This document shows, one piece after another, positions 1 through 8,800 of a stretch of 56,831 nt of DNA. The notes beneath the pieces were generated by a model that saw nothing but the letters and a program-made list of their open reading frames with translations, was not told where the DNA came from and searched no databases. Position 1 is the first letter of the stretch, and every line of letters starts with the position of its first letter. Position numbers and translations under genes: made by a program. Source of the DNA: an uncultured Verrucomicrobiota bacterium (lineage in GTDB: Bacteria; Verrucomicrobiota; Verrucomicrobiia; Opitutales; Intestinicryptomonadaceae); assembly GCA_949293415.1 (NCBI GenBank), contig CASFDK010000036.1, positions 1-56,831 of the forward strand, read 5' to 3'.

Positions 1-54
1 ACCAACTCTTACCGTCCTGAGTATCTTATAACCCTTGATTAACACATTGGGCAT
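1..54 (-). CDS. Transposase N-terminus, partial (runs off left edge)
   Basis: An open frame starts at ATG 52-54 and leaves the window after 18 codons, encoding MPNVLIKGYKILRTVRVG. An in-frame ATG at 97-99 would add 15 lysine-rich residues but lies inside the inverted repeat, so the inner start is preferred. The fragment is too short for family assignment by itself. It is called a transposase only because it sits just inside an IS-like repeat whose twin flanks a recognisable ISL3-type transposase C-terminus at the right edge. Confidence 0.35.
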   Translation of the reverse strand, partial: MPNVLIKGYKILRTVRVG

Positions 55-121
55 TGTAGAACATTTTTTATTCTCTTTGCCCTCTTTTTTTCCCACCATT
101 CCACAACCTTTGACGTAGAGC
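1..121 (-). mobile_element. 5' end of an ISL3-like insertion sequence, cut by the window edge
   Basis: Read on the minus strand, this stretch carries the core CAAAGGTTGTGGAAT (bases 98-112). The same core occurs in inward orientation at 56726-56740, next to the 3' end of a transposase. Matched cores reading inward from the two ends are what terminal inverted repeats of one IS would look like. Inside the repeat a short reading frame runs off the window edge. The outer boundary is uncertain; the sequence around 121 (GCTCTACGT read on minus) resembles my recollection of ISL3-type ends. No target duplication can be tested because the other end of this copy is outside the window. Confidence 0.5.
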
Positions 122-230
122 GCATTAAAATCCACTCTCTTTGGTGTTGACCCGAAAACACGAACCGTGTTAAATGGGTTGTGCGCCGCGAAGCCGTTTG
201 TGGAGCGGGTTGGCGGCGAATGGGCAAAAA

Positions 231-258
231 AAATTTCACACGGGTTCGTGTGAAATTT
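231..258 (-). terminator. Rho-independent terminator after tRNA-Ser
   Basis: A perfect 12-bp stem (231-242 with 247-258) closes a GGTT loop. In the direction of the tRNA (leftward) it is followed by a run of T residues. It lies 6 bases beyond the tRNA 3' end. Confidence 0.8.
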
Positions 259-264
259 AAAACG

Positions 265-352
265 CGGAGAGGGGGGGATTCGAACCCCCGGTGGGCTTTT
301 GACCCACACGCGATTTCCAATCGCGCACGTTCGGCCACTCCGTCACCTCTCC
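265..352 (-). tRNA. tRNA-Ser (anticodon GGA)
   Basis: Read on the minus strand, the acceptor stem GGAGAGG pairs with CCTCTCC, with discriminator G at 265. The anticodon loop TTGGAAA gives anticodon GGA, which reads UCC and UCU. A long variable arm (GTGGG...CCCAC) and the TTCGAAT T-loop are visible, as expected for a class II serine tRNA of 88 nt. CCA is not encoded. Confidence 0.95.
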
Positions 353-437
353 TTATTCTTAAAACTTGGCTATGTTCTATCTTTTCGCGCTTTCGTCAAT
401 ATTTTATTTTCTTTGTCGTTCTTTTTTGTCTTTTCCT

Positions 438-1760
438 TTACCGCTTCTTTACGCGGATTTCCTTCGTCTTGCTTTTCAGCCCTTCGATTTTGTTTATTGC
501 CGCCTGCAGTTTCGCGTTGAATGTACCGTTTGCCGTTATGCGTTCAATCAGCAGGAAGTTGTCGGGTATATCCGAGTTTGCATACAGTTTTATGTTGTCG
601 GCATTCCCCGCGCTTTTTACCGCGTCTTTTAACTTCGCCGCGTCTTTTGTTTCGATGTCGGTTATGCGCAGAATCTCCCCTCCGTCCGCCGAAATTTTCA
701 GTTGTTCGATTCTCTGTTTTGTCTTCGGCGACTGTTCGATGTTTCGTTTTAGGTTGGTTTTCAGGTGTATGCTTTCGTTGTGTTTTTTTACCGCGTTTTC
801 GCTTTCGAATTCGCCGTAGGTGAGGTAGTCGAAGTTGTCGAATGCGTTGACGTATGTGTCGAAGCGCACGCATCCCGATTCGTCTGCGTTTGTGAGAACT
901 GCAAGGTTTTCCTGATTGAGTTCGTAGCGCAGGCGTTCGTCTTTCGGTACTTCCGCCTTGACCATCAGGATTTCCGTCGGCGGATTTTTTGCGGCTGGCG
1001 GAGGCGGAGGATTGTCGGCTTCGGCGAGCACGGTCAGTTCGTAGTTGTCGATGGGTTCGACTGCAACCTTATTCCATTTGCCGTCGATTTTTACGAGCAC
1101 CATTTTTTTGTCTTTGTCGAAGTATATTGTGCCGTCCTTTGCGCGTTTGAGGGCTTTGTATTTTGAATATTTCGCCGATTCGCGGTAGTTGGCTTCGTCG
1201 TCGCCTTTGGGAGCGTTGGGGCGCAGGCTGTCTTTGCCGATGCTGCCGAGCGTAAGCGCGTTTTCGAGCTCGAGCGAGCCGTAGAAAATGGCGCGGTCGC
1301 GGCTGAACATGTACGAGTGTCCGCGCACGTCGGAGCCGATTTTTACCCAGTTGTAGGTTTGGTCGCCGTGTCCGTATTTCGAGGCGTAGTAGTAGATTTC
1401 GGCGACATCCTTGCCTTCTTCGGCGTGTTTGTTTACGAGCATTGTGATGCGCGAGGTATCGTCGTCGGCGTACGCCTCGAAGCAGTGGTATCGCCAGCGT
1501 TTGCCGAGGCTGTTTTGCCCGCGCACCATAATTGTCGAGTTCGTGTAGAGCGGTGCGTCTACGAACACTGGCACGGGCACGGTGTTTTTGTCGAATCCGA
1601 AGAAATAGCCGCGGGCTTTCCAAAAGTCCCACGCGGGGTTGACGCGCGATTTGATTTCCGTCGGCGATTTGCCCGTTTCCGAGTTGTCGTTGACGACAAC
1701 TTCGCCCGTTGCGATTGCTGTTGCGGCGAGTGTCGATAGTGCGATGAGTGTTTTTTTCAT
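438..1760 (-). CDS. Secreted protein of unknown function
   Basis: This encodes 440 residues. I chose the ATG at 1760 because it places a clear Sec signal peptide at the N-terminus (MKKTLIALSTLAATAIATG); an upstream ATG at 1808 would bury it behind 16 residues. After the signal come about 200 residues with many aromatic and charged positions, including a KARGYFFGFDKNTVPVPVF stretch and a WRYHCFEAYADDD stretch. A Pro-rich linker (NPPPPPAAKNPP, about residue 265) leads to a charged, Lys-rich C-terminal region ending in KEIRVKKR. I recognise no domain. The gene is divergent from folC with about 100 bases between starts, and tRNA-Ser lies downstream on the same strand. It is probably periplasmic or outer-membrane associated. 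Confidence 0.75.
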   Translation of the reverse strand: MKKTLIALSTLAATAIATGEVVVNDNSETGKSPTEIKSRVNPAWDFWKARGYFFGFDKNTVPVPVFVDAPLYTNSTIMVRGQNSLGKRWRYHCFEAYADDDTSRITMLVNKHAEEGKDVAEIYYYASKYGHGDQTYNWVKIGSDVRGHSYMFSRDRAIFYGSLELENALTLGSIGKDSLRPNAPKGDDEANYRESAKYSKYKALKRAKDGTIYFDKDKKMVLVKIDGKWNKVAVEPIDNYELTVLAEADNPPPPPAAKNPPTEILMVKAEVPKDERLRYELNQENLAVLTNADESGCVRFDTYVNAFDNFDYLTYGEFESENAVKKHNESIHLKTNLKRNIEQSPKTKQRIEQLKISADGGEILRITDIETKDAAKLKDAVKSAGNADNIKLYANSDIPDNFLLIERITANGTFNAKLQAAINKIEGLKSKTKEIRVKKR

Positions 1761-1864
1761 AAAGGCGTGCTTTGGGTTTAGAAAAAATGTTTTGCCGGTG
1801 TGCTTCAAGAATTTTTGCGTTGAAGTCGGCTTTTTTTGGGTTCATTGTTGCCGCTTTTGATTCG

Positions 1865-3187
1865 ATGGAAAGCAATTCGTCAAGGTTCGAAGAGGCGGAG
1901 TCGTTTTTGTATGCGCTCCGAAATGCGGGTTCGAAGTATTCGCTCGACCGCATTGTCGCATTGTGCGCCGCGCTGGGAAATCCGCAGTGCGACTACCCGA
2001 AAATCCACGTTGCGGGCACGAACGGCAAGGGCTCCGTATGCGCTATGCTCGAGCGCATTTTGCGCGGCGGCGGGCTGCGCGTCGGGATGTTTACTTCGCC
2101 GCATCTGACTTATCTCGGCGAGCGCATCCAGACAGACCGCGTTCCGGTTTCTCGTTCGAAGCTTGTCGAATACGCGGCGGAACTTCGGCGCATTGCCAAC
2201 GGAATTTTCGACCCCGCCGACATTGGGGCGTATCCGTCGTTTTTCGAATTTATGACGGCGACGGCGTTTGCCGAATTTTCGCGCGGGCGGGTTGATTGCG
2301 CCGTTGTCGAGGTAGGCTTGGGCGGGCGGCTCGATTCCACGAACATAATTTTGCCCGAGCTTTCGGTGATAACTTCGATAGGGCTCGACCACATCCAGAT
2401 GTTGGGTTCGACCGTCGGGCAAATCGCGCGCGAGAAGGCGGGGATAATCAAGGATGGCGTGCCTGTTGTGTGCGGATTTTTGCCGGTCGAGGCGATGGCG
2501 GTAATCGGGGAGATCGCGGCTTCGCGCAATGCGCCGATCTACAGGGCTGCGGACTTTTTCCCGAACGACGCCGATTTGCCCGAAACTTCGCTATACGGAT
2601 ATTTCCAGCGTCGCAATGCGGCTACCGCGCTTTTGTGCCTGCGCGTCTTGCGCGGACGCGCGGCGGCGGGGAAGTCTTCGCCGATTTTCGAAAATCTTTC
2701 CGAAGCTGCCGCGCGGCGCGATTTGCTCGACGTATCTTGGGCTGCGCGTTGGCAGAAAATTCCGCTTGCAAACGGCGCGACACTCATTCTCGACGCGTCG
2801 CACAACGAGGAGGGCGCGCGGACGCTCGAGAGCAATTTGGCTTCGCTCGGCGGGGTACGTCCGACAATCGCCGTGGGCGTTTTGGGAGAAGAGCGCGCCG
2901 TGCCGCTTCTGAAAGTGGTTGCGAAATACGCGCGCAAGATAATTTTGCTCGTTCCCGACCAGCCGCGCGCGCTCGGATTCGGCGCGCTGAGAAAGTGTCT
3001 AGGGGAGTGTTCCGTGGAAGTGCTCGAAGCCCGTGTGGGCGATGTTTTCAAGGCGGGCAACGTATGCGATTTTGTCGGCGCGGGCGAAACCATTGTTTCG
3101 ACGGGTTCGATATATCTGGCGGGCGAAGTTCTCGCGGCGTTGGGCGGCGGCAAACCCGACAATCTTCAGGACATTCCGTACAAATAA
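1865..3187 (+). CDS. folC: Bifunctional folylpolyglutamate synthase / dihydrofolate synthase
   Basis: FolC adds L-glutamate to dihydropteroate and extends the polyglutamate tail of folates in the cytoplasm, using ATP. The 440-residue product has the Mur-ligase-like layout. The P-loop GTNGKGSV is at residues 51-58, followed by FTSPHL, the central EVGLGGRLDSTN motif, and LILDASHNEEGA in the C-terminal domain (the family's DGAHN region, here DASHN). Length is usual for the family. The ATG at 1865 is preferred over one at 1772, which would add 31 residues before the conserved start and overlap the upstream gene's promoter side. There is no accD next to it. metF, another folate gene, lies 1.7 kb downstream. 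Confidence 0.93.
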   Translation: MESNSSRFEEAESFLYALRNAGSKYSLDRIVALCAALGNPQCDYPKIHVAGTNGKGSVCAMLERILRGGGLRVGMFTSPHLTYLGERIQTDRVPVSRSKLVEYAAELRRIANGIFDPADIGAYPSFFEFMTATAFAEFSRGRVDCAVVEVGLGGRLDSTNIILPELSVITSIGLDHIQMLGSTVGQIAREKAGIIKDGVPVVCGFLPVEAMAVIGEIAASRNAPIYRAADFFPNDADLPETSLYGYFQRRNAATALLCLRVLRGRAAAGKSSPIFENLSEAAARRDLLDVSWAARWQKIPLANGATLILDASHNEEGARTLESNLASLGGVRPTIAVGVLGEERAVPLLKVVAKYARKIILLVPDQPRALGFGALRKCLGECSVEVLEARVGDVFKAGNVCDFVGAGETIVSTGSIYLAGEVLAALGGGKPDNLQDIPYK

Positions 3188-3283
3188 GCCAAATTGCGAA
3201 GCGGGCGGTTCGGCGTGTTTGAAGACGTTCGGAGACGAGGTCGGCGTTTTGCGCCCCACGGCTGGCTTTTGCCCGTTTTGTAG

Positions 3284-3685
3284 CTACATTCTTACGTTCG
3301 GATAGTGCTTTATCGATACCGTTTTTTCGTTGACGTCGAGTTCTACGTCCACAACGTCGAAACGCCACGTATCGGGTCTTGTATGCATTTTGGCGATGAA
3401 TGCCCTTGCGCACCGTCGCAACGCCTGCGCTTTCCGTTTCGAGACCGCCGCGAAAAATCCGCCGACCACTGCGTTTGGCGCGCGCGTTTTAACTTCCACG
3501 AAAACAAGCGACTGCCCGTCGAGCGCGACGATGTCAAGCTCGTCTCTGCCGATTCTATAGTTGCGCGCAACGATTTTCAGCCCCGACTTGGCGAGGTATT
3601 TTGCCGCGGCTTTTTCGCCCAGTCTGCCGCGCCGCGCGGCGGGCGTTTCGCGCCGTCGGAAAAAATTGAAAAGTGTCTCGAGCAT
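3284..3685 (-). CDS. yraN: YraN family (UPF0102) nuclease-like protein
   Basis: A 133-residue protein of the YraN/UPF0102 family, which has a PD-(D/E)XK nuclease-like fold and no settled role. Visible marks are ARRGRLGEKAAAKYLAKSG near the N-terminus, then RNYRIGRDELDIVA and VFVEVKTR (residues 41-67), which are the family's conserved acidic and lysine positions. The ATG at 3685 starts the recognisable domain; an extension to 3922 is antisense to alr and has no family character. It converges with folC (96-base gap with no obvious terminator) and is divergent from alr. Confidence 0.9.
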   Translation of the reverse strand: MLETLFNFFRRRETPAARRGRLGEKAAAKYLAKSGLKIVARNYRIGRDELDIVALDGQSLVFVEVKTRAPNAVVGGFFAAVSKRKAQALRRCARAFIAKMHTRPDTWRFDVVDVELDVNEKTVSIKHYPNVRM

Positions 3686-3739
3686 ACCGCGATAATTCCG
3701 ACGAAATCGGGGCGGGTCAAGTTTTTTGGGCGATTGAAT

Positions 3740-3769
3740 TTGACACGCGCCGCGAATCGAAAAAAATAT
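3740..3769 (+). promoter_or_regulatory. Possible alr promoter
   Basis: TTGACA at 3740-3745 is followed after 18 bases by AAATAT at 3764-3769, about 20 bases before the GTG start of alr. The -35 box is perfect and the -10 box is weak. It lies in the divergent spacer between yraN and alr. Confidence 0.35.
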
Positions 3770-3787
3770 TCCGATAAAAACAAAATC

Positions 3788-4858
3788 GTGAACAAGCATA
3801 TTTTGAGATCGTGGATTGAGGTGGATTTCAACCGCCTCGAGTCGAACGTGCGGAACATCAAAAATTCGCTGCCCGCGGGCGTAAAATACATCGCGGTGGT
3901 CAAGGCGGATGCGTACGGGCACTGTATGCCGCAGGCTCTTGTCCGCTTCCTAAAGGGCGGGGCGGATTTGTTTGCGGTCGCCAATCTCTACGAGGCTTCG
4001 CGTGTACGCGAAGTGGTTTCCGACAGAAGCGTTCTGGTTCTCAGCCCGATTTTGAAGGAGGAACGTCCGCTCGTTTTCGACTACGGCGCGACTCCCGCGC
4101 TTTCGTCGTATGCCGAGGCGAAGGCGTTCGACGACTTGGCGGCGGAGCGCGGAAAGGTTCTCGGGGCGCATATCAAGCTCGATACGGGGATGGGGCGCGC
4201 GGGCGTGTGGCACGAAAAGGCGGACGAGGTTTTCCCTAAAATACTTTCACTGCCGCATCTGAAAATCAACGGGATATTCTCGCACCTTTCCAGCGCGGAC
4301 ACCGACCGCGACTACACTTTCGGGCAGGTCGAAATTTTCAAAAAGGTTGCCGCAAAATACGCGACTGCGGATATGCTGCTTCACATCCACAACAGCGCGG
4401 CGTTGCGCTATGTGCCGATTGAGCCGCCGTTCAACGCGGTCAGAATGGGGCTTGTGCAATACGGAATCAACCCGTTCGACGACGGGGGCGGATTCGAAAA
4501 TCTGCGCTTGCAGTCGGTCTTGGCGTTCAAAGCTCGGATACTTGCGGTTGGCGAACGCGGCGGAAAGACAATCGCATCGGTCTGCGCGGGCTATGCCGAC
4601 GGCGTTCCCGCGGGCTTTACCGACGAGGCGCGCGTGCTGGCGGGCGGCAAACGCTGCAGAATTCTCGACTGCGTAGGGCTTGACGAAATGTTCATCGACG
4701 TAAGCGGAGTCGGCGCGAAAGTCGGCGACGAAGTTACGTTCATCGGCGACCAGAACGGCGCGGAGATTTCGCTTGCCGACTACAGCCGTTGGACGAGCCG
4801 CATTCCGTGGGAGACGATGGTCGCAATTCCGCGTAGGGTCGACAGGATTATCAAATAA
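3788..4858 (+). CDS. alr: Alanine racemase
   Basis: This PLP enzyme interconverts L- and D-alanine and supplies D-Ala for peptidoglycan. The 356-residue product shows the PLP lysine in VVKADAYGH (Lys39) and the catalytic tyrosine in CAGYADG (Tyr269), plus LDTGMGRAG, HIHNSAAL and RMGLVQYGINPF. The usual GYADGYPR motif reads GYADGVPAGF, and the later MDQ-type motif reads LDEMFIDVS; both are mild variants with the key residues kept. The start is set at GTG 3788 because IEVDFNRLESNVRNIK, the conserved N-terminus, follows within 10 residues and no nearby ATG exists. metF begins 12 bases downstream, so the two are probably cotranscribed. Confidence 0.92.
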   Translation: MNKHILRSWIEVDFNRLESNVRNIKNSLPAGVKYIAVVKADAYGHCMPQALVRFLKGGADLFAVANLYEASRVREVVSDRSVLVLSPILKEERPLVFDYGATPALSSYAEAKAFDDLAAERGKVLGAHIKLDTGMGRAGVWHEKADEVFPKILSLPHLKINGIFSHLSSADTDRDYTFGQVEIFKKVAAKYATADMLLHIHNSAALRYVPIEPPFNAVRMGLVQYGINPFDDGGGFENLRLQSVLAFKARILAVGERGGKTIASVCAGYADGVPAGFTDEARVLAGGKRCRILDCVGLDEMFIDVSGVGAKVGDEVTFIGDQNGAEISLADYSRWTSRIPWETMVAIPRRVDRIIK

Positions 4859-4870
4859 TATCATTTTGCA

Positions 4871-5746
4871 ATGGAAAACAATAGAAACATAGGAGAGAAA
4901 TTCAAGAGCGGTCAGACGGTTTTTTCGGTGGAGTTTTTCCCGCCGAAGACCGAGGAGGGCGCGCGCCAGATTCTGCGTACCGCAAAGAAGCTCAAGGAAC
5001 TTTTGCCCGACTACGCCTCCATTACCTACGGGGCGGGCGGTTCCACGCGCGAGCGCACGCTCGACTACGGCGAGCTTTTGCACGACATTTTCGACTTCGA
5101 AATGATGCCGCACCTTACCTGTATGGGGCATTCAAAAGACGACATAGCCGCGATTCTCGAGCGTTACTCCGCGGCGGGTTTTCGCAACGTGATGGCTCTG
5201 CGAGGCGACCCGCCGAAGGGGGAAACGGCGTTCGTTCCGCATCCCGACGGCTTCAAGCACGCCAACGAGCTTGTCGAATTTGTGCGCTCGAAATATCCCG
5301 ATTTCGGAATCGGCTGCGCGGGCTATCCCGAAAAGCACCCCGAGGCTGCGACGCTCGACGCCGACATTGCAAACCTCAAGCGCAAGGTCGACGCGGGCGC
5401 GGACTTCGTGGTAACGCAGATGTTCTTCGAAAACTCGCACTTCTTCCGCTTTGTGGAAAAATGCCGCGCGGCGGGAATCGACAAGCCCGTAATTGCGGGC
5501 ATTCTTCCCGCGCTTTCGCTAAAGCAGGTGATGAACTTCAAGTCGATGTGTTCCACGGAAATTCCCGACGCGCTCGTGCGGCGGCTCGAGGCGGCACCAG
5601 AGGGCGACGGCGCGAAAGTCGGCTTGGAATGGGCGACTGCGCAGATTGAAGAGTTGAAGCGCAACAGGGTTGCGGGAATCCATCTGTACATTCTAAACCG
5701 CGCGGAATCTGCGATAAGGCTTTCGCATATCATACGCGGCAGATAG
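4871..5746 (+). CDS. metF: Methylenetetrahydrofolate reductase
   Basis: MetF is an FAD enzyme that reduces 5,10-methylene-THF to 5-methyl-THF for methionine synthesis. The 291-residue protein has the standard bacterial length. The landmarks are FSVEFFPPKTEEG (residues 17-29, with the catalytic Glu), SITYGAGGSTRERT, HLTCMGHSKDD, NVMALRGDPPKGE, and DFVVTQMFFENSHF near the end of the barrel. The start lies 12 bases after alr. The downstream spacer holds a terminator and then a promoter for the next gene. Confidence 0.95.
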   Translation: MENNRNIGEKFKSGQTVFSVEFFPPKTEEGARQILRTAKKLKELLPDYASITYGAGGSTRERTLDYGELLHDIFDFEMMPHLTCMGHSKDDIAAILERYSAAGFRNVMALRGDPPKGETAFVPHPDGFKHANELVEFVRSKYPDFGIGCAGYPEKHPEAATLDADIANLKRKVDAGADFVVTQMFFENSHFFRFVEKCRAAGIDKPVIAGILPALSLKQVMNFKSMCSTEIPDALVRRLEAAPEGDGAKVGLEWATAQIEELKRNRVAGIHLYILNRAESAIRLSHIIRGR

Positions 5747-5768
5747 CATATTGCGCATTTTGTTTGAA

Positions 5769-5798
5769 ACGGCGTTCCTGCGGGGCGTCGTTTTTTTT
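5769..5798 (+). terminator. Terminator after metF
   Basis: A 6-bp stem, ACGGCG with CGTCGT (one G-U pair), and an 11-base loop are followed by eight T residues at 5791-5798. It ends the alr-metF unit. Confidence 0.6.
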
Positions 5799-5800
5799 GC

Positions 5801-5828
5801 TTTACACTTTGAACGGCAGGTTTAAACT
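5801..5828 (+). promoter_or_regulatory. Promoter of the Sel1-repeat gene, implying a leaderless transcript
   Basis: TTTACA (5801-5806), a 16-base spacer and TAAACT (5823-5828) sit directly after the metF terminator. The -10 box ends only 6 bases before the ATG at 5835, so transcription would begin at or next to the start codon. No Shine-Dalgarno sequence is present. Confidence 0.45.
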
Positions 5829-5834
5829 CTCCAT

Positions 5835-8800
5835 ATGAAAAGAGCACTGATATACCCCGTATTACTGTTTCTAATCTCGCCGATTTTCGGCGCAAACGCA
5901 GACTATTCGGCAATGTTCGGCTCGGACAAGCTCAAAGCTGCGGAGTCGGCGTACGAGAAATTCGGCTATGTTTCGCCGCTTGTCGAGCTTGCGAAGACCG
6001 ACGCCGCGGCGCGCAAAAAGCTCGACGAACTCGTTGCCGACTTGAAGTCGAAGAGCGAAAAAAGCTCGTACGCCCGCGACAGGCTCGCCAATATCTATTT
6101 TCTGGATGGCGACAGGGCGCAGTTCGAGAAAGTCGCAAATCCCGACTTCGCAAAAGTTGTGTTTTCTTCGCCCGACGAAATTTATCCCGAACTCGATGCC
6201 GAGACCTATTCGGTTCTTACGAAAGACAATCGGTATGTTTACAACACTGTCGTGTCGCGGCTTTGCAACATAGGCAGGGAGGACATCGCAAAGAAAATCT
6301 GGAATTCGGACGGATATTGGAATCGGGAATTTCAACCGTGGAATGCGGTGTCTGATTACTCTACGCTCAAAAATAGGGGAGTAGAGGGCATTTCAAAAAA
6401 ACGGCTAATCGGGTTTCTTTCGAAATTCGCCGACGAACTCGACGCGTTCGCGGCTACGCGGATGTATGTTCTGACTATGAACGATGCGCAATATGCAAAG
6501 GAATTTGAAGCTGCGAAAAAAGTCCTCGATACCCTTCCGCCCGACAGAAGGGCGAGCGAATTGAGAAATGCTTTCGGCAATTTCGGAATGAAAGAGCTTG
6601 CCGCCGAGCAGCTCGAAAAGCTTTACGAAATGGGGAAACTTAACTTGTACGAAAAACAATCCCTTCTTTCGTACTGGTTATACGGAAACCAAAATGTCTA
6701 CAGAGATACCATCCCCGACAGCCTTTTCAGTAGCCCCAACCGTGCCAAGGCGGTTAAATTGATGGAGGAAATTGCACCCGTTGACGCCGAGGTTTCCGAT
6801 TCCACTACCACCGTAATGTTGATTTGTTATTATGCAAAAATCGGAGATTCGGAAAAACTTTCGCAGGCGTTGAAAAAATTCCTTCCGAAGATTCAGAATC
6901 AGTGGAATTTGAGACAGATTGCAAAGCGGCTAATTCTGGGAATCGACGGTTTCCCGAAAGACGAAAAACTTGCCCAGTCGCTGCTGAACAGGCTTACGAT
7001 TACCGAAAGGGCCGATTTTTATCGAAATCTTGCGTTAGGGGTTACTTGCTCTTATTTCGACTATTATATCCCCCCGAAGCAGATGCAAAAGTTTTTGAGA
7101 ACCTCCGCAGAGTTGGGGAACAAGGACGCAGCCAAGCATTTGCTCAGCTGGTTCGGCTATTTCGACGCACTCGAGTTTTGTGATTCTCTCAAAGACAGGG
7201 CTGCAGCCGAGAATTTGAAGGCGTGTTATCAAGCCGAAAACGGCGACTGGAGCAGCGCAGTGGAATCGTTCAAAGAATCGGCGCAGTTCGGCGGCGAATA
7301 CGCGAAGCTTACTCTCGCCTGTTGCAAGTACGAGGGCAGAGGAATGGCGGTCGACAAAGCCGTCGCGCTTTCCGAAATGGAAAAACTCGTAAATTCCCTC
7401 AAGCCCTATCCTAATTTTTATATATATTCCAATGCTAAATCCCAAATTTCATTGCTTTTCGGCGAGAAGTCGGAAGTCTACGGGAAGTTTCTTGATTTGT
7501 GCAACCTTGCGGGAATTGCAGACAGTGCCTATGACAAATATCAGGTATTGTCGGATTATCCAGAAGCGGGGCGCGAGGTCAAGATTCTCGAACTTGCAAA
7601 ATCTTTCTACTCTTGGCGCAAGGACAATTTCAATTCTTCGGGTGAATTCCTCGATACCAAAAAAGCAAAAAATAAAAAGGTAAACATTGAGCTGGATTAT
7701 GAATATACGTTTTCGTTAATGAGCGGCGAGGACGGCGAAAAGAATCCCGAAAAGGCTTTCAATATCATTAAAAATAATTACGCCTACGACAATCTGGGGC
7801 AATTCTGGCTCGCCTATTGCTACCGAAACGGAATCGGCACGAAAGTCGACTCCGACAAAGCCGACAAGCTTTTGGCTTCAATCGATGTATCGGATCGCGT
7901 GCCGGATTTTGCATTTTTCAAGAATGCCCCGAAGCTTCCCGACGATGCGCTGAAACCGCTTGTCGAACGCTATATCGCAGGAGCAAAGACGGGCAGAATG
8001 TTGGCGAACGCCGCGCGGCTTTATCTGCGCGGCACGAACGGGCTTGCGCCCGACTTCGCCCGCGCAATCGCGCTTTATGAAAAGGCGGCGGCTCTCGACG
8101 GCAGCTTTTTCGAAAACCTTGCAAATGTATACAAAGATAATTGGGTTCTGAAAGACGACAAAAAATATTTCGAGAACTTGAGCCGTTATCACGACTTCTT
8201 CCAAAAGGAATTGCCGTATGTTCCGCACAAGGTCTACTTCGATTTGGCTCTCTGCCATTTAAACGGCAGGGGAACGGCGCGCGACGGCGCAAAGGCGTTG
8301 GCGTATTTCGAAAAGGCCGCCGAACGCCCGTATTCGACCAAAACGGTTCCAGCCCTCGAAGCCCTTGCGTACTGCGCCGAAAAGGGAATCGGGCGACCAT
8401 CCGACCCCGACGAAGCCGCAAAATTGCGCAAAAAGGCCGAGGAGCTTATGCTTGCCCAAACGTACCCGACTGGCGCGAAGAATGCCGTTGCAATCGCCAA
8501 TCTTTACAACAAAGGCGGTTTGGAAGACAATCCCGAGCGCAGGCTTTATTGGCTCGAATTTTCGCGCAAGAACTATCCGTCGCTTTCGATATGCTGGCGG
8601 CTCTACGATTTTTACACGAAGAATCCGAAATGCCGCGACTGGAAAAAGGCGAACGAATTTCTTGCCGAGCACGCAAAATACGCGCCGCATTCGCCGTGGA
8701 ATTTGTACCGTCGGGGGCTTTCGCTCGTCGTGGGCGCGGGTATGGAAAAGGACGTTTCGAAGGGCGTGAAACTTCTGGAAGACGCCGCGCTGCGCTACAG

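Noticed and set aside
1..60. Zinc-ribbon reading (CPMC) of a minus-strand frame at the left edge
   Set aside because: That frame stops directly after CPMC and again 13 codons later, while a different frame is open from ATG 54 to the edge.
98..112. Matching 15-base cores near both window edges as phage attL/attR
   Set aside because: They are in inverted relation, whereas att repeats are direct, and the right copy sits beside a transposase C-terminus. IS terminal repeats explain them better.
3305..3787. Upstream extension of alanine racemase by 161 residues
   Set aside because: The extension is antisense to yraN and carries no alr homology; the conserved N-terminus begins just after GTG 3788.
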